A DNA stretch of 64,000 nucleotides. Source: Orobanche coerulescens. Taxonomy: Eukaryota > Streptophyta > Magnoliopsida > Lamiales > Orobanchaceae. This document shows, piece by piece, positions 35,095 through 46,324 of this stretch (the first letter of the stretch is position 1; each line of letters opens with the position of its first letter). The DNA is taken from positions 84,833,096 to 84,897,095 of the forward strand of contig CM065802.1 in assembly GCA_033398695.1 (NCBI GenBank), read 5' to 3'. The notes beneath the pieces are model-generated. The model was not told where the DNA came from, did no database searches, and was given only the letters and a program-made list of their open reading frames with translations. A program made the position numbers and the translations under genes.

Positions 35095-35152
<58 letters not shown>

Positions 35153-36902
35153 AAGTATATATGTATATAGATATACACATACATATGCCGTGTGATTAAT
35201 ATCGATGCTAGTTGACGTACTCAACTTGGATTAAAGTACGAATCATATTTATAGAGATAATATAATAAGATTTGTGTATTCAGTTGAGTTACGATATAAG
35301 GATATATGTGTAATGTCGGTTGGATTTGCCGAAGACTTATTGTGTTGAGTCTTGATTGATAACGTGCGTATTGTTGTTTATTTGTGTGGTTGGGGACTGA
35401 CGGATAAATTATGTGAATTGGTGTATTGATTTGATAATTGTTGCAACGATTGATTGTGTACTTGATGTTTGTAACAATGTGAATACTTGTTGTGAGAGAC
35501 GTCGCATCCGGGAACCTCTGAGGGCGGGGTGTGTACTCCGGCTTGGTGTACGCTGCAATGTGCGGCTCCATATGTTTGGTGAACACCGGTGTTACCTAAT
35601 GCGCGTGCAAGGGGCGGCTCTTGTGGGAGTGATCGCCGGCGCGGTGACATGTTCAAGGGGCGGTCAACATAATGGAGTGAACGCCGGTGCACAGGTGTGC
35701 AAGGGAGGCGCCTGGCAGGCTTATTGGTTACGGATATTTGAGTGATAGCTAAGACCCCATTACCGAACGATTTTCATAATTCAAAGTTCTTCAAACTCGC
35801 TTTAAAATGTTGGTCTTGATATAGACCGCGGTTCGTGTTTCTGAAAGTTTGTTTCAACTTGTTTTTAATGTTGGTATCAGGGTTAATTAACCAAGGCTAT
35901 TTGATGAGATCTCCGAGGGTTAATTAATCGGGGGTCTTGAGCAGGATTTGTCGAATGAGAGGTTGTGCCTTTGATTGTCTCGTGATGATATTATTTGGAT
36001 TGGTCCGAGAACCCCATGAGATGTTGTAATGTTTCTCTTGTGATAGTGTTTTATAAATTGGGTCGAGGACCCCGAATAACGTTGTAATGATTTTCTTGCA
36101 AATTGTTTTCCACATGCTGGGTCGATGACCCGAGAGCTTTTGAAGTTATTTTCTAAAAGTATTCCCATTCGATTTTCAAAACCCCAGGGCGACCCGAGTC
36201 AATAATAATGTTTTCAAATTATCTTATCAAAATGCTTTTTCTTCATAAGAGGGGATTTTCAAACTAGATATTTTGACTCCTTGGGCTCGTTAAAAGTTTC
36301 ATTGGTGTTATGTTCCGTAAAGAGAATATGACTATGTGATTATCTTTCACCTTGTGTATGCGAGTGCTATTCTGTGTTGACTATGGGAATGCGTGGTTTG
36401 TATTAAGGCTTCGCGGCTGTTGAGTTTTGTGTTGTTATTGTTCGTATATCTTGTATATTATGTACTTGCACTAGCAAAATTCCAGTTTGCTAACCCCTGA
36501 GTTTTTGGGGGGTGGGTGCCTGTTATGCGCTCAGGTTTTGGCAGCTCGGGAGCGGTCATGGGATTGGCTTGGAAGGAGATGAAAGACGACGATGCTAATC
36601 ACACAAGAGTCAGAGTCTTTTTCTTTTGTTTTCATTTTGGTCGAGTATTCACCCTTGCATGGGTGTAGTTTTCATTTATTAAATTGAGTTGTCATTTCTT
36701 TCTGTATTCAAGTTTATTATTGTCATTGAGATGTGAATGTCATTAGTTCTGAATTATTTAATGACCTTGTCGGTCTGCTTTGTAATTAGATTGACCCCGG
36801 TCGGTCAATATTTGAGTAGTCTATTGGAGTTTAGCCTGGTAGATCCTTGTGAGAATGGTCTACGGCATGTGACATTCCCGGTCGTATTCTGGGGGTGTTA
36901 CA
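33596..36902 (+). repeat. Element C 3' LTR
   Basis: It has the same ends and layout as the 5' LTR and is 36 bp longer, largely because the microsatellite at 35098-35152 has gained a GT run after the TA run. It ends at 36902, followed by atacc. Confidence 0.92.
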
Positions 36903-36907
36903 ATACC
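36903..36907. repeat. Target site duplication of element C, right copy (atacc)
   Basis: It equals 28293-28297. Family D sequence resumes after it. Confidence 0.9.
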
Positions 36908-39507
36908 CAACCATAAATGGAGGATGAACGATCAATCAATATGGCTGAAAGATGGACGTCACAGTACGCCTGATCCGGAAATGTATCCGTGCACAAACCA
37001 CCCCGGGTATCGATCAAATACACATGTGGTCTTGTATCTAATCAGTCTCACGAAGTACGTCTCGTGTTCACAGCTCAATGTGAGGACATGAACCCATCAC
37101 ATGACTATACGTGCCCGCCCTGAAAATCCTACACATAACCAATAAGCATGCAGATATGACTCCAGATATGTCACAATGCAACATGACAACGAAACTCAAG
37201 GAATCACATATCCAATAAGGATCAAAAGACTCACCGAAGTGAACAATGACACACGGATAATGAAAGATCGACACAACCGACAATATCCAAAACAACCATC
37301 CTGGGATCACAATCCCCAAAGAATGATCAACACGATCAACTATCTCAACACAACAGTCCTGGAATCAACATCCCTCAACGAAACAATCAACACAACCATC
37401 AATACCAAACAATGGTCCTGGGATCAACATCCCTCAACGAACAGCCAATACGAATCTCATTATACGAAACCTCAACATAAAACATATACAATAACTCAAC
37501 AGAAATAATTATCCTTATAACTGAACCACACTTAACTTACCTCAAGGCCGAAGATAACTCCTTTCCACGAACAAACATCCCTGAATGAATACCCAACTAT
37601 TCAAAAAACCTCAAATGAAATATAGTCAGTTTAGTACCAATAAAGCATTATTCCGATATAAATATCATCATGATAAACTACCCTCGATATTCGACAATCC
37701 ATAACACAGATCGAAGATAACCCACATCTCCGCCTTCACCAAACACATTTAAATCATACACATTATGATTAAATCAATCAAGGCACAACCTACAAACTAT
37801 TATCTCCACAATTCATATTTATAATATCATTGCTATATGAATTATAAATGAAATGAAATCGAAACCATTCATTAAATATCATGAACTGAACAAGTATAAA
37901 CTTGCCTCAATGTCGATACGATGAAGCCGAATCTACCCAGTAAAGTGCATCATCATTAACTCACAGTCTAAAACTCTAAATCACGATCCAACCAGTCAAA
38001 ATGAAGAGCCATGAGTCGGTAACAAGTTGTCCAAAATTCAATAAAATCGGACCATGTCTTGCCCTTCATCGAGCTAGTCAATCACGGCTGCTCCATCGAA
38101 AATGGAACTCCAAATACGGAAGAAAACCACGATCCACTCAAAAGAAACTTCACTATATGATAAATTTCTACAATCATATAGAATTTCTTGCTTTTAACTC
38201 AACACCCCTATACTATTACAAGTTTACATTATTCTCACCTTTCTCACCACTCTCTTTTAAAGCGAATACAAGAAAGGAAATTAATTTGAATCAAATAAGA
38301 CTAAAGTGTATTACTTAGGTGTACTTGTAAGAAAGATACCAAGACTCCTTATATAGAGTAAAGAAGGCTTTTTCCTTTCATTCTCAACTGATGTGGGACA
38401 AAAATACATTCTTATAGCATAACCAATGCTTCTCATGGGATAAAACACATCCTTCAAAACACAACTACTGTCCGAGGGCCATAACTCTTACAAACAAAAT
38501 CTAAATATAATCTCCACCGTTCATATTATACCAAACTATTTGGTGAATAATATATCCAAAATTTAGCATAATCCAACGGTTAAATCTTCGGACATCTATA
38601 AAATACCGAGACTTCTCAATTTGAATCCGAAAACAGGAACCTCTCGTTCTTTTAGTTATTACGCTCACATTGTACATCCAAACTCAATCTCCACCGTTCA
38701 AAATGTACTTTACGGTGTTGAGAACTGACTGCCAAAATTCAGATTAATCCGACGGTTGTATTTCTGTAAGCTATGTCCGTAATATTGCTGCACGGGTGAA
38801 TATCTTCACTCGTGAATTACAGTACAACTCTTCAAGAATCGAAATTAAAACCGAACGAAATTCTCTAGATGTTGATGGTAAGATAATATGAAGTACAACA
38901 AAAACTATATATGATAAATATTACCACATGACTGCTTCCATACGACGCGATTATATCGGATCGGATACGGGCCATGTCCGTTGACGGAACTAAATTTCTG
39001 CAGATAGTTTCCACTAATTCGACCATAACTTTCCGTCCGAACTCAGATTGACTCACCGTTTGAACCATCGGAAAGATAACTCGATGATGTCTCAAACTGT
39101 TATGTTTCATAATTTTTGAAATTTTCAAAAATTGGTTGTGATTTTCCAAAGTCAAACTTTGTGCACAACACTTTCCAAAAAATGTCCGATCTTATTTTCA
39201 CTAATACTTTCGGTACTTTTTCGTAATTTAAACCATCCGAGAACATAATTGCATCTTCAATATATCTATGACAACTCAAGAATCCCTTACTTAATCCGGA
39301 TAATTTCTCTAACCTTCGTCGAATAATTTATCGGAGAATATAACGTTGTACATGGCTGCATTCTACCAACGATTATTCGACGGAATTAGAAAATACCATC
39401 CGACATCTTAAATCTCATTCACATGAAATCACAAAAATAATTCACCATATCAATATTCCAATAAAATTATCGAAAAAAAATACTGCTTGAAAATTCAGGA
39501 CATTACA
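36903..39507 (-). repeat. Family D 5' LTR (minus strand), proximal part
   Basis: On the minus strand it starts at 39507 with tgtaatgtcctgaa. A TATA-like ctatataa is at 38349-38356, and degenerate tandem units carrying the phrase caacatccctcaacga lie at about 37290-37450. Bases 37895-39507 match 25283-26914. The open frames at 37176-37508 and 38001-38318 do not show protein conservation between copies and are not called. Confidence 0.85.
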
Positions 39508-40565
39508 CAAATTTCATACAATATCTGGATTCTTTTATAAATTTATACTGGAACCAAATATAAAAATACATATAGTTTAATAGTGTTTAACATAATAGTA
39601 AGAAATATAAGTAACTGCAAATTATCCTTTAACTTTAGGCTAACTACATAAAATCATTATTATTTCTAAGTTTGCATGTATCTTCTTCAGATTTATATTC
39701 TCCTCCAGATTACAGACATTCCCTTGAGTATTATGGTGTAATTTATAAAAGTTGAAGTATATATCTTGGAGTGTAATTTCTTAAATTTGGAACATATGTC
39801 AATAGAGAGTATTCATATTTTAAAAAATATATGGGTTCTATTGTAAATAGGCTAAACCTCATGGATAGTTCTATTATGAATACACTTGCACACACACACA
39901 CACACACACACACAAAACAGAGGCACACACCTGAAGACACACTCCACACACACCCCTTCAGAAAAAATAAAAGGAGATATAACAAAAAATATAAAAAAGT
40001 TTAATAGCTAATACAAAATCAACTAAACGGAGCCACTGAGAGAAGTACAACACAATTTAATATTTCTAAACACAACAACGAGAAATTTGGTTAAGTGCAA
40101 GGTTATCCATAAAGTTTAGGATAATTACACAAATATTCAATTATTTCTAAGTTTACAAATACACTCTTCAGATTTGTATTATCCTAAAAAATATGTAATA
40201 TCCTTTTGGATCTTGGGGTATACTTTATAAAAGTTGAAATATATATCAATGGGGTATTCGTACTTAAAAGAATATATGGGTGTTGTATTTAGGCTATATC
40301 TCAGGCGTAGTTCTGCTATGCGGACACTTCAAAATCAAAATCAACCCCAGCATAGATTTTTTGTCGAACTGTATTATATGTTTTTTTATAAACTTATGAG
40401 TGTCACAGTAACTAATAAAGGATGGAGCTCGCAAAATAACTCTAGCCTTTACATGGGGCTTCCAATAACTAATAAAATAGGCGAAACATAGCAAAAAATT
40501 ATAGACTGGAGTAGCTAAGTCGGATAATTCCACTAGTCTGCGTAACTTTGATTGCATGCCTTTAC
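39508..40565. other. AT-rich spacer with a diverged direct repeat and a CA microsatellite
   Basis: No gene is visible. Segments 39597-39890 and 40079-40330 are an imperfect direct repeat (shared phrases such as atttctaagttt and tataaaagttgaa). A 26-base CA run lies at 39889-39914. Short open frames on both strands have no recognisable motif. Confidence 0.5.
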
Positions 40566-41986
40566 CAAACGAACAAAACTTATTATTTGGGACGAGGCGC
40601 CAATGGCGCACTACACTGCTTCAAAGTTTTTTATAGGAGATTAAGGGATGTTACGGGAGCACCCGACGAGGAACTGTCTACTATGAGGCTATGCCATTTG
40701 GGGGTATAATTGTAGTTCTTGGAAATAATTTCTGCACATCTTACCCGTCGTTCACAAAGGGAGCAGACATGATATTGTGCATGTTGTCATTGGTGCTTCT
40801 ATGTTGTGGGATGAGTTTCGTATCCTTAAAATAACGAGGAACATGTGAGTTCTACATTATGCTTTTATTCCTATAATTGAGTTGATTATCGAACTTGATT
40901 CATTATGAATATAGAAAATTACACTTGGTCCCCCCTCACTCATCCATGTCCTTAACTGTTTAACAATAACATATTGGTGTATTTTTGCCATTTTTGGACC
41001 ATTCTGTAATTAATTTGTGCATTTTTCGCATTTTTTGGACCATTATGTTATTATTGAAAAGTTAGGAACCCCGATGTTATTACGAAAGTTATTAGGGGAC
41101 CAAATGAAATTTGCCCGAATGAACATAATATTATGTGATGTGTCTATTTTTAGGTCGGTGCTTCTCCGTTTGATGCAAATGAATCAGAGAGTTTGCTAAC
41201 AGGATATTGTAGATAGGGGATGGGGTTGTTGGTGAGGAAATTAATAAGGATGCTCACATTATGTTATCTGACGATATTATTCTACGAGATGTTGCTGATC
41301 CTCTATATGCCATTAAAATTATGTATCCATCCTTTTTACACGGTATGTCTGATCAATCAATTTTTTGGGGATAGAGCCATACTCGCCCCGACTACTGACA
41401 TTCTCGATAAGATTAATGATCGTGTGATGTCGAAGATGCCCGATGAACAGGTGAAGTATCTTAGTTCTGATAGCATTTGCAATATGGAGAGGGATGTGTT
41501 AGAATATGAAGATGTATTTTCGCCTAAATTTCTTACCACGATAAAATATTATGGGTTGTCAAATCATGTGATCAAGTTGAAGGTCGGTTGATTGATCCTG
41601 TTGCTAAGGAATACTGATCAGGCGTGAGGTATGTGAAATGAAACAGGAATGGTGGTTAATAGACACGAGAAGCAAGTAATCGAGGCATCATCGATTTTTG
41701 GAAAAGATAGAGGCCATAATGTGTTGATTTCCCGAGTGACATGAGCCCGTTGGATTTCACAAAGGTCTCCATCGGTTTTCAAAGAAGATAGTTCTCATTA
41801 GCCGCTTGCTTTGCCATGACCGTAAACAAAAGTCAATGGCAGTCTCTTTCCCATCTAGGTCTCTATCTTCCTTAACCTGTCTTCACCCATGGTCAGTTAT
41901 ATGTGGAAATGTCTAGGGTAGCCAGCAAGAAGGGCTTAAAAGTTATATCTGCGACATGGACACTGAGACATGTATACAACGAATAA
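40566..41986 (+). pseudogene. Helitron-type PIF1 helicase relic
   Basis: Pieces of a plant Helitron helicase appear in the correct order across shifting frames: TKLIIWDEAPMAH (Walker B region), ILPVVHKGSRHDIVH with SMLWDEFRILKITRNM, IGDGVVGEEINKDAH (split at 41203-41240), the longest open piece 41220-41591 with ILAPTTDILDKIND and YLSSDSICNMERD, then MVVNRHEKQVIEAS, and finally FTHGQLYVEMSRVASKKGLK with a terminal stop at 41984. Many stops and indels separate the pieces. The Walker A region and the Rep nuclease are not seen upstream. It once unwound DNA during rolling-circle transposition and is now dead. Helitron termini for this copy were not found. Confidence 0.85.
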
Positions 41987-43181
41987 TGTTGTGTATAAAT
42001 AAGCACTCGACAAACTTCGAGATACTTTGGAAGTAACAGTTTTGTTAGTGTAGAATATAGTTTAACTTCAAAAATTGATGTTTACATGTATTCTGTCGGT
42101 TAAAGTAATAAATTCTATTTTAACGATATCTTTTTTGGACAAGTAGCATTGAAGCTACGTCTTGCTTTACCGATATTTTATTGTGAACTGATCGCCTTTG
42201 TATCAATGCAGCTCGACGATTGTATTATTGTGAATATTTTTCATTAATCATTAAATAATATTTTTTTTTCATTTTTAAGTTTAGATTAAACCACCTATTT
42301 ATATATCTGTTGTTTTTTATGGATTTCAATCAACAAATGATACGATCCCGTCAATTTTTGACGAGTTACTTGCTAGTTAATAAATAATTATTTGTTTCAC
42401 TATTTATTTGGGCTGTCTCTACAAGTCTCCATGAGTATTTATCCAATAAAACGGAAACATGTCAGACCCAACTTGCAATTATAATTTTTATTTAAATGGT
42501 ATGTGTTCTCCTTTTTACTTGTTTACTTTGAAAAAAAATACGGTCGTTACTATAAATTGGGGTTAATTATAGTTTTCGTCACTGTACTCAACTTTAATTT
42601 TCAAATATATCATTGAATGAAATTTTTTCCAATTAAATTATTAAATTGATTTTTTTAACAAAACATTGTGAAATCCATCGATTCTGACTAAAAAAGATTA
42701 TATGTATATATTCATCATTGTAATCTGTCAAATCTCAAGTGCATGATTGAATTTTTTTTTTTAAGCTTATCACTGGATGAATTTTTTTAAAAAAATTACA
42801 TCATTACAACTAACCGCGAACAAACAAAGATTCAAAATTACATTCTATTATACACTTGGGCACCGACATAATAACACATAAAAAAAGATGCTTAAAAATT
42901 AATGCTGGCCTTAGAGAAATACTTCTAATATATACTTAAATAGCGTATCAAAAGCATAAATATATAAACAAAATATCCACAAGAAAATTACCCAAATTTC
43001 GATAAATATTAGTATTTCATCGTGAAAAAACGGTTTAATGAGCATTTGAAATTTGAGGCCGAGTAAAAAAGATTCAGTGCACAGATGTATTTGAAATTTG
43101 AGATTGAGTAGAGTGATGAAATAACATATCTAACTCCTACAAATTGTGTATTCTACTGTAATAGCATTTGAGATATTAAAT
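41987..43181. other. AT-rich spacer, no gene seen
   Basis: The stretch is AT-rich with poly-A/T runs and no coding frame of note. Phrases such as gggttaattatagttttcgt near 42561 look like old transposon ends, but no matching partner was found. Confidence 0.4.
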
Positions 43182-43331
43182 TTAGGAAGGAGATCCTCTT
43201 CAGCACAGCACGGTGCTGTGCTGCCTCTCAACCATCAGATTACACACACCCGCACGGGTGTGTGTGTGCGTGCCGGATCCAACGGTGTGTAGCAGCACAG
43301 CACCGTGCTGTGCTGCGGAGGATCCAGATCC
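43182..43331. mobile_element. Small palindromic foldback (MITE-like) element
   Basis: The ends carry inverted copies of a block with gatcctc, then cagcacagcac and gtgctgtgctg. Each arm is itself almost a perfect palindrome with centre CGG or CCG. The middle (acacacccgcacgggtgtgt, 43245-43264) is another palindrome, so the whole unit can fold into a branched cruciform. ttaaat occurs on both sides (43176-43181 and 43332-43337) and may be the target duplication. There is no coding capacity. Confidence 0.65.
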
Positions 43332-44553
43332 TTAAATGTAAGGAGGATGGTCATCACTACAGTCCAATTGGCTTCTGCACTCTAATTCAAGTGAGTGACA
43401 TGAAAATGAAGTTATGGAAACCACTCTCATCCAGAGCCATTGTGCCTTGTTTAATACCAAGAATCATAGCAATTCAATACTATACTGCAAATGTAGTCTA
43501 TAATACTTCATTCATTCGTACACAAACTACTTATCCCTTTGATTTCGGCAAGAGTTTTAAAAATTTAATTGAGTGTCTTGTGATTGGAATAAGGATCCTT
43601 TTTTTTTTTTGTAATTTTAAAGTGATCAATTTAATTGAATGATTTTTCTTTAATTCTTGATTAGGAAAATAACAGGTAAAATCCTAAATTAGTTATACAA
43701 TTTATCAAACCATTTATTTAAAAAAAAAACTAACAGAATTAAAACAATGATGATTTTCAAAAGTAAAACTGAACAGGAAATAAAAATACATTACATAGTC
43801 AATTGATATGACCAAATCGTTGGTGTAAATCCCTCAAGTGAAAAGGAAATGGGTAGCGAATTAATTTTGTTGGTTTTTTTTTTTAATTAAGCTAGTGTTA
43901 ATAGATAGTTTAGCATATTTAATTAGGAATGGATTGAGTAATTAGATTTTTGATTCCCTAATAATGATGAAATCTATCTATAATACTATAAGATTCAGTC
44001 CCTAAATTTAATATGGAGTTATGATGATAAAGTTTTTAGAGTTAGAACCAAGTTGGAGTCGTTTAGTAGTTGCATAGAGTACAAGATAGCTAATGCTCGG
44101 AATTCAATGCAGCCTCATAATAACTATACAATCATGAAAGGAGATGAAGTGCAAGGGTTGCCCGAATTGATCAGATGGCATTTAGTATAGAATTAAAAGT
44201 CGGTTAGATGAAGTGCAAGGGTTGCGAAAGGTTGCAAGAATAATTAATGATTTAACCTAATTCATGCCTATATAAACCGGCCAAAATCACATTTAGTATG
44301 TACATTTGAAGATGATTCACACATCTTTTATATCTTTGATTGTTGGTAGCGGCATGTAAATTCTCTTTTGCAACATTTTGGAGATGATTCACACATCTTT
44401 TAGATCTTTGTAATTAACTTGGTCTTCTTTTTTTTTTCTTAATTTAGTTATCATACGCATGTACCATAAAAATCACACAAGATCATGCATGCTCACATAA
44501 ATGGAACCAAAGATTGGGATACCAACTATTTTCTTTGTTTCTTACATATTTAG

Positions 44554-44730
44554 GTGATTGTTATAGATAAACATGTATATAGATATATGTATTATGTTAA
44601 TGCATTTTCATATACAAGTAATTTATATGCGTTTTCTATTGATGTAGCTCACATGTGCGAATCGATTCAAGAAAATGTGCACGAGCATGTATGCAAAGTA
44701 ATATTTAAATGGTTAAATGATACTTTTTAG
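44554..44730 (+). pseudogene. Exon-like frame in unit X1, 58 codons, unknown protein
   Basis: A splice-acceptor-like tttcttacatatttag precedes an open frame that ends with TAG at 44728. It includes YVNAFSYTSNL, FSIDVAH, NVHEHVCK and FKWLNDTF. The paralogous frame at 59210-59401 keeps the same reading frame and stop with about ten replacements and one silent change over 135 aligned bases. I do not recognise the family. A first exon could be the ATG near 44310 (MIHTSFISLIVG), which is short and followed by a stop. It may be a real small-protein exon or a relic. Confidence 0.4.
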
Positions 44731-44821
44731 CATGATTAGTTTATGTAAGTAGTTGCTTTCAAATGCTCTTTGAGAAATATTAGAATGAATTTATCGTGTG
44801 CAATTGAATTATTATTGAAAA

Positions 44822-44826
44822 GAAGA
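44822..44826. repeat. Target site duplication of the copia element, left copy (gaaga)
   Basis: It directly precedes the 5' LTR and equals 56897-56901 after the 3' LTR. Confidence 0.92.
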
Positions 44827-46245
44827 TGTTAGGAATACTTGTTAGATTTTGATGATGTCATTAATTTAGAATCAAATGTTTATTAATTGGCAAAATGTAA
44901 GGAAGAACCAAATGAGTATCTTCCATAGGCCAAAATACGTTAAGTATAAAACTTGGCAAATTGTAAAGAAGAACCAAATGAGTATCTTCTGTAGGCCAAA
45001 GTTAGTTAGGCTGAATATCGGCTAAGTACTAAAGTGCAGTCTAGTCCATCAGAGAAGTACAGCCGACTCCAGTCAGAGTAGCTCTGGTCAACTAAAATTA
45101 TCAGAGAAGTTTGACCAGACTGCAGCCGAGGAACATCAGGGAAGTCACCTGACCAGACAAGTCATGAACAGTGAACAGCCGAGTGAACCTACCTGCAGAG
45201 ATGTAAGCTGCACATCATCCTACTCAACTACAGCCTAGTACTCCAAGTCCACGTCAGCATGCTTTGAAAAGTCAAATATTACGGAAAGCTCACATGCAAC
45301 GTGAAGAGACAAATTGGAGTGATTCCCGCAAGAGATATGATTTAATTAAATCATCCTGACCCACCGTGAAGACTTTAATCCGTTTATATTCAAAAGATTC
45401 GGCGCTCACATGCAGAAGTCCTCACAACGGTCGGAAGATAAAATTAAATAATGGGAATCCAGCCTTGCAACGTTCAGAAAAGATTAAACAATGAAGTCTC
45501 CCTCCAACGGACGGATTTGTTCAGATTTGCAACGGCTACAAGGAAGAAGCTCAGAGATCGTGATCTATATATATCCAGAGATTTGAAACTGAGCAAACTA
45601 CCGGTGCGAACATATACTCTAGCGATCAAAGCAAACAAAGCAATCTCAAGCAATCAAATAGCATCGTGAAAAAGAGCAGATCCAAAAAGTTCATATTCAA
45701 GGAAGCTCTTAAGTTGGAGAAGACAAACACTCTTGTCTATAAAACTTGAGTACGGGGTACTTCACTAGTTGAAGTAAGTGACTGTAAAGGCATCCAAGGA
45801 TCGAGGATCAAGAGGTGCAAGGCAGTCAAGTGTGTGTACAACGGCACGGAATTCCACTGGTTGGAAGGTGTTGTAGTGTGTAGTGAATCACTGTAATATT
45901 TATCACTGGTTGAGAATTATAGTGAATTCATCTCCAACTGGTTTGGAGAAAAGTGGATTAGTAGAGGATTACCCCACCTCTGAGACCACTATAACTGCCT
46001 GTGTTATTTACTGTTTTACTGCATCATACTCTAACTGCTGCATACATTGTTAAAGTGTTTCATTAGATTAATTTATATTCGTCATCAGCTGACTTCCGCA
46101 CTTATCCAAGAACAAACGACTCCAAGTCATTTGTTTGACTATCAGCTGAAGAAACTCACTCTTCGGAAAAAGAGTTCAAGAGTTTCTACAAGTCTATTCA
46201 CCCCCCCCCCCTCTAGACTTGTACCTGGACGACTTGTGACCTACA
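44827..46245 (+). repeat. Copia element 5' LTR
   Basis: It runs from tgttaggaatac to gtgacctaca and is 1419 bp long. A TATA-like tatatatat is at 45566-45574. A pure C run (about 46200-46211) near the end is longer than in the 3' LTR. The 72-codon frame at 45451-45669 is present in both LTRs (56105-56323) only because the LTRs are copies. Confidence 0.93.
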
Positions 46246-46247
46246 AG

Positions 46248-46258
46248 TGGTATCGGAG
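46248..46258 (+). other. Primer binding site of the copia element
   Basis: TGGTATCGGAG starts two bases after the 5' LTR end and resembles the tRNA-Met site. Confidence 0.8.
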
Positions 46259-46324
46259 AGGTTGGTTCATTTTTTCTCACGAACCAGATCTATACTAGAT
46301 ATATATCTTATCTCTCACGTTATA

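Larger units (their letters stand above)
28298..36902 (+). mobile_element. Element C: non-autonomous gypsy-type element with large LTRs (LARD-like)
   Basis: Two LTRs of 3271 and 3307 bp flank an internal region of only 2027 bp (31569-33595). It has a tRNA-Met-type primer site, a polypurine tract and perfect atacc target repeats. No protease, RT, RNase H or integrase is present, and only the C-terminal end of a gag gene remains. The LTRs are nearly identical, so movement was fairly recent and must have used proteins of another element. Shared LTR ends, primer site and zinc knuckles point to a chromovirus related to A or B as helper; that is an inference. Confidence 0.88.
25283..39507 (-). mobile_element. 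Family D: old, internally deleted LTR element on the minus strand, holding B and C
   Basis: Segments 25283-26914 and 37895-39507 are two copies of the same sequence in the same orientation, about 1.6 kb each. They read as LTR starts on the minus strand (tgtaatgtcctgaa from 39507; the other copy has decayed to tgaaatatcctgaa from 26914). C is inserted in the downstream part of one LTR. B is inserted in the other at 25283. Between the two LTRs only a few hundred bases can be internal, with no gag or pol. No clear primer site or LTR 3' end was found, so the exact internal boundary is open. It may be a deletion derivative or a non-autonomous element. Confidence 0.7.
44100..44826 (+). repeat. Local duplication, unit X1
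   Basis: Parts of this unit match the second unit: 44160-44275 matches 57185-57315 (tagaattaaaagtcggtta, ggttgcaagaataatt) and 44580-44755 matches 59250-59425. A shorter doublet with gatgattcacacatctttta lies at 44309-44340 and 44390-44420. The copia element is inserted at the end of the unit. Confidence 0.75.

Noticed and set aside
40234..40611. Overlapping frames on both strands
   Set aside because: They have no recognisable motif, lie in AT-rich spacer and partly in the diverged direct repeat.
45451..45669. 72-codon frame repeated at 56105-56323
   Set aside because: It is present in both copia LTRs as a result of LTR duplication, overlaps the TATA region and has no recognised domain.
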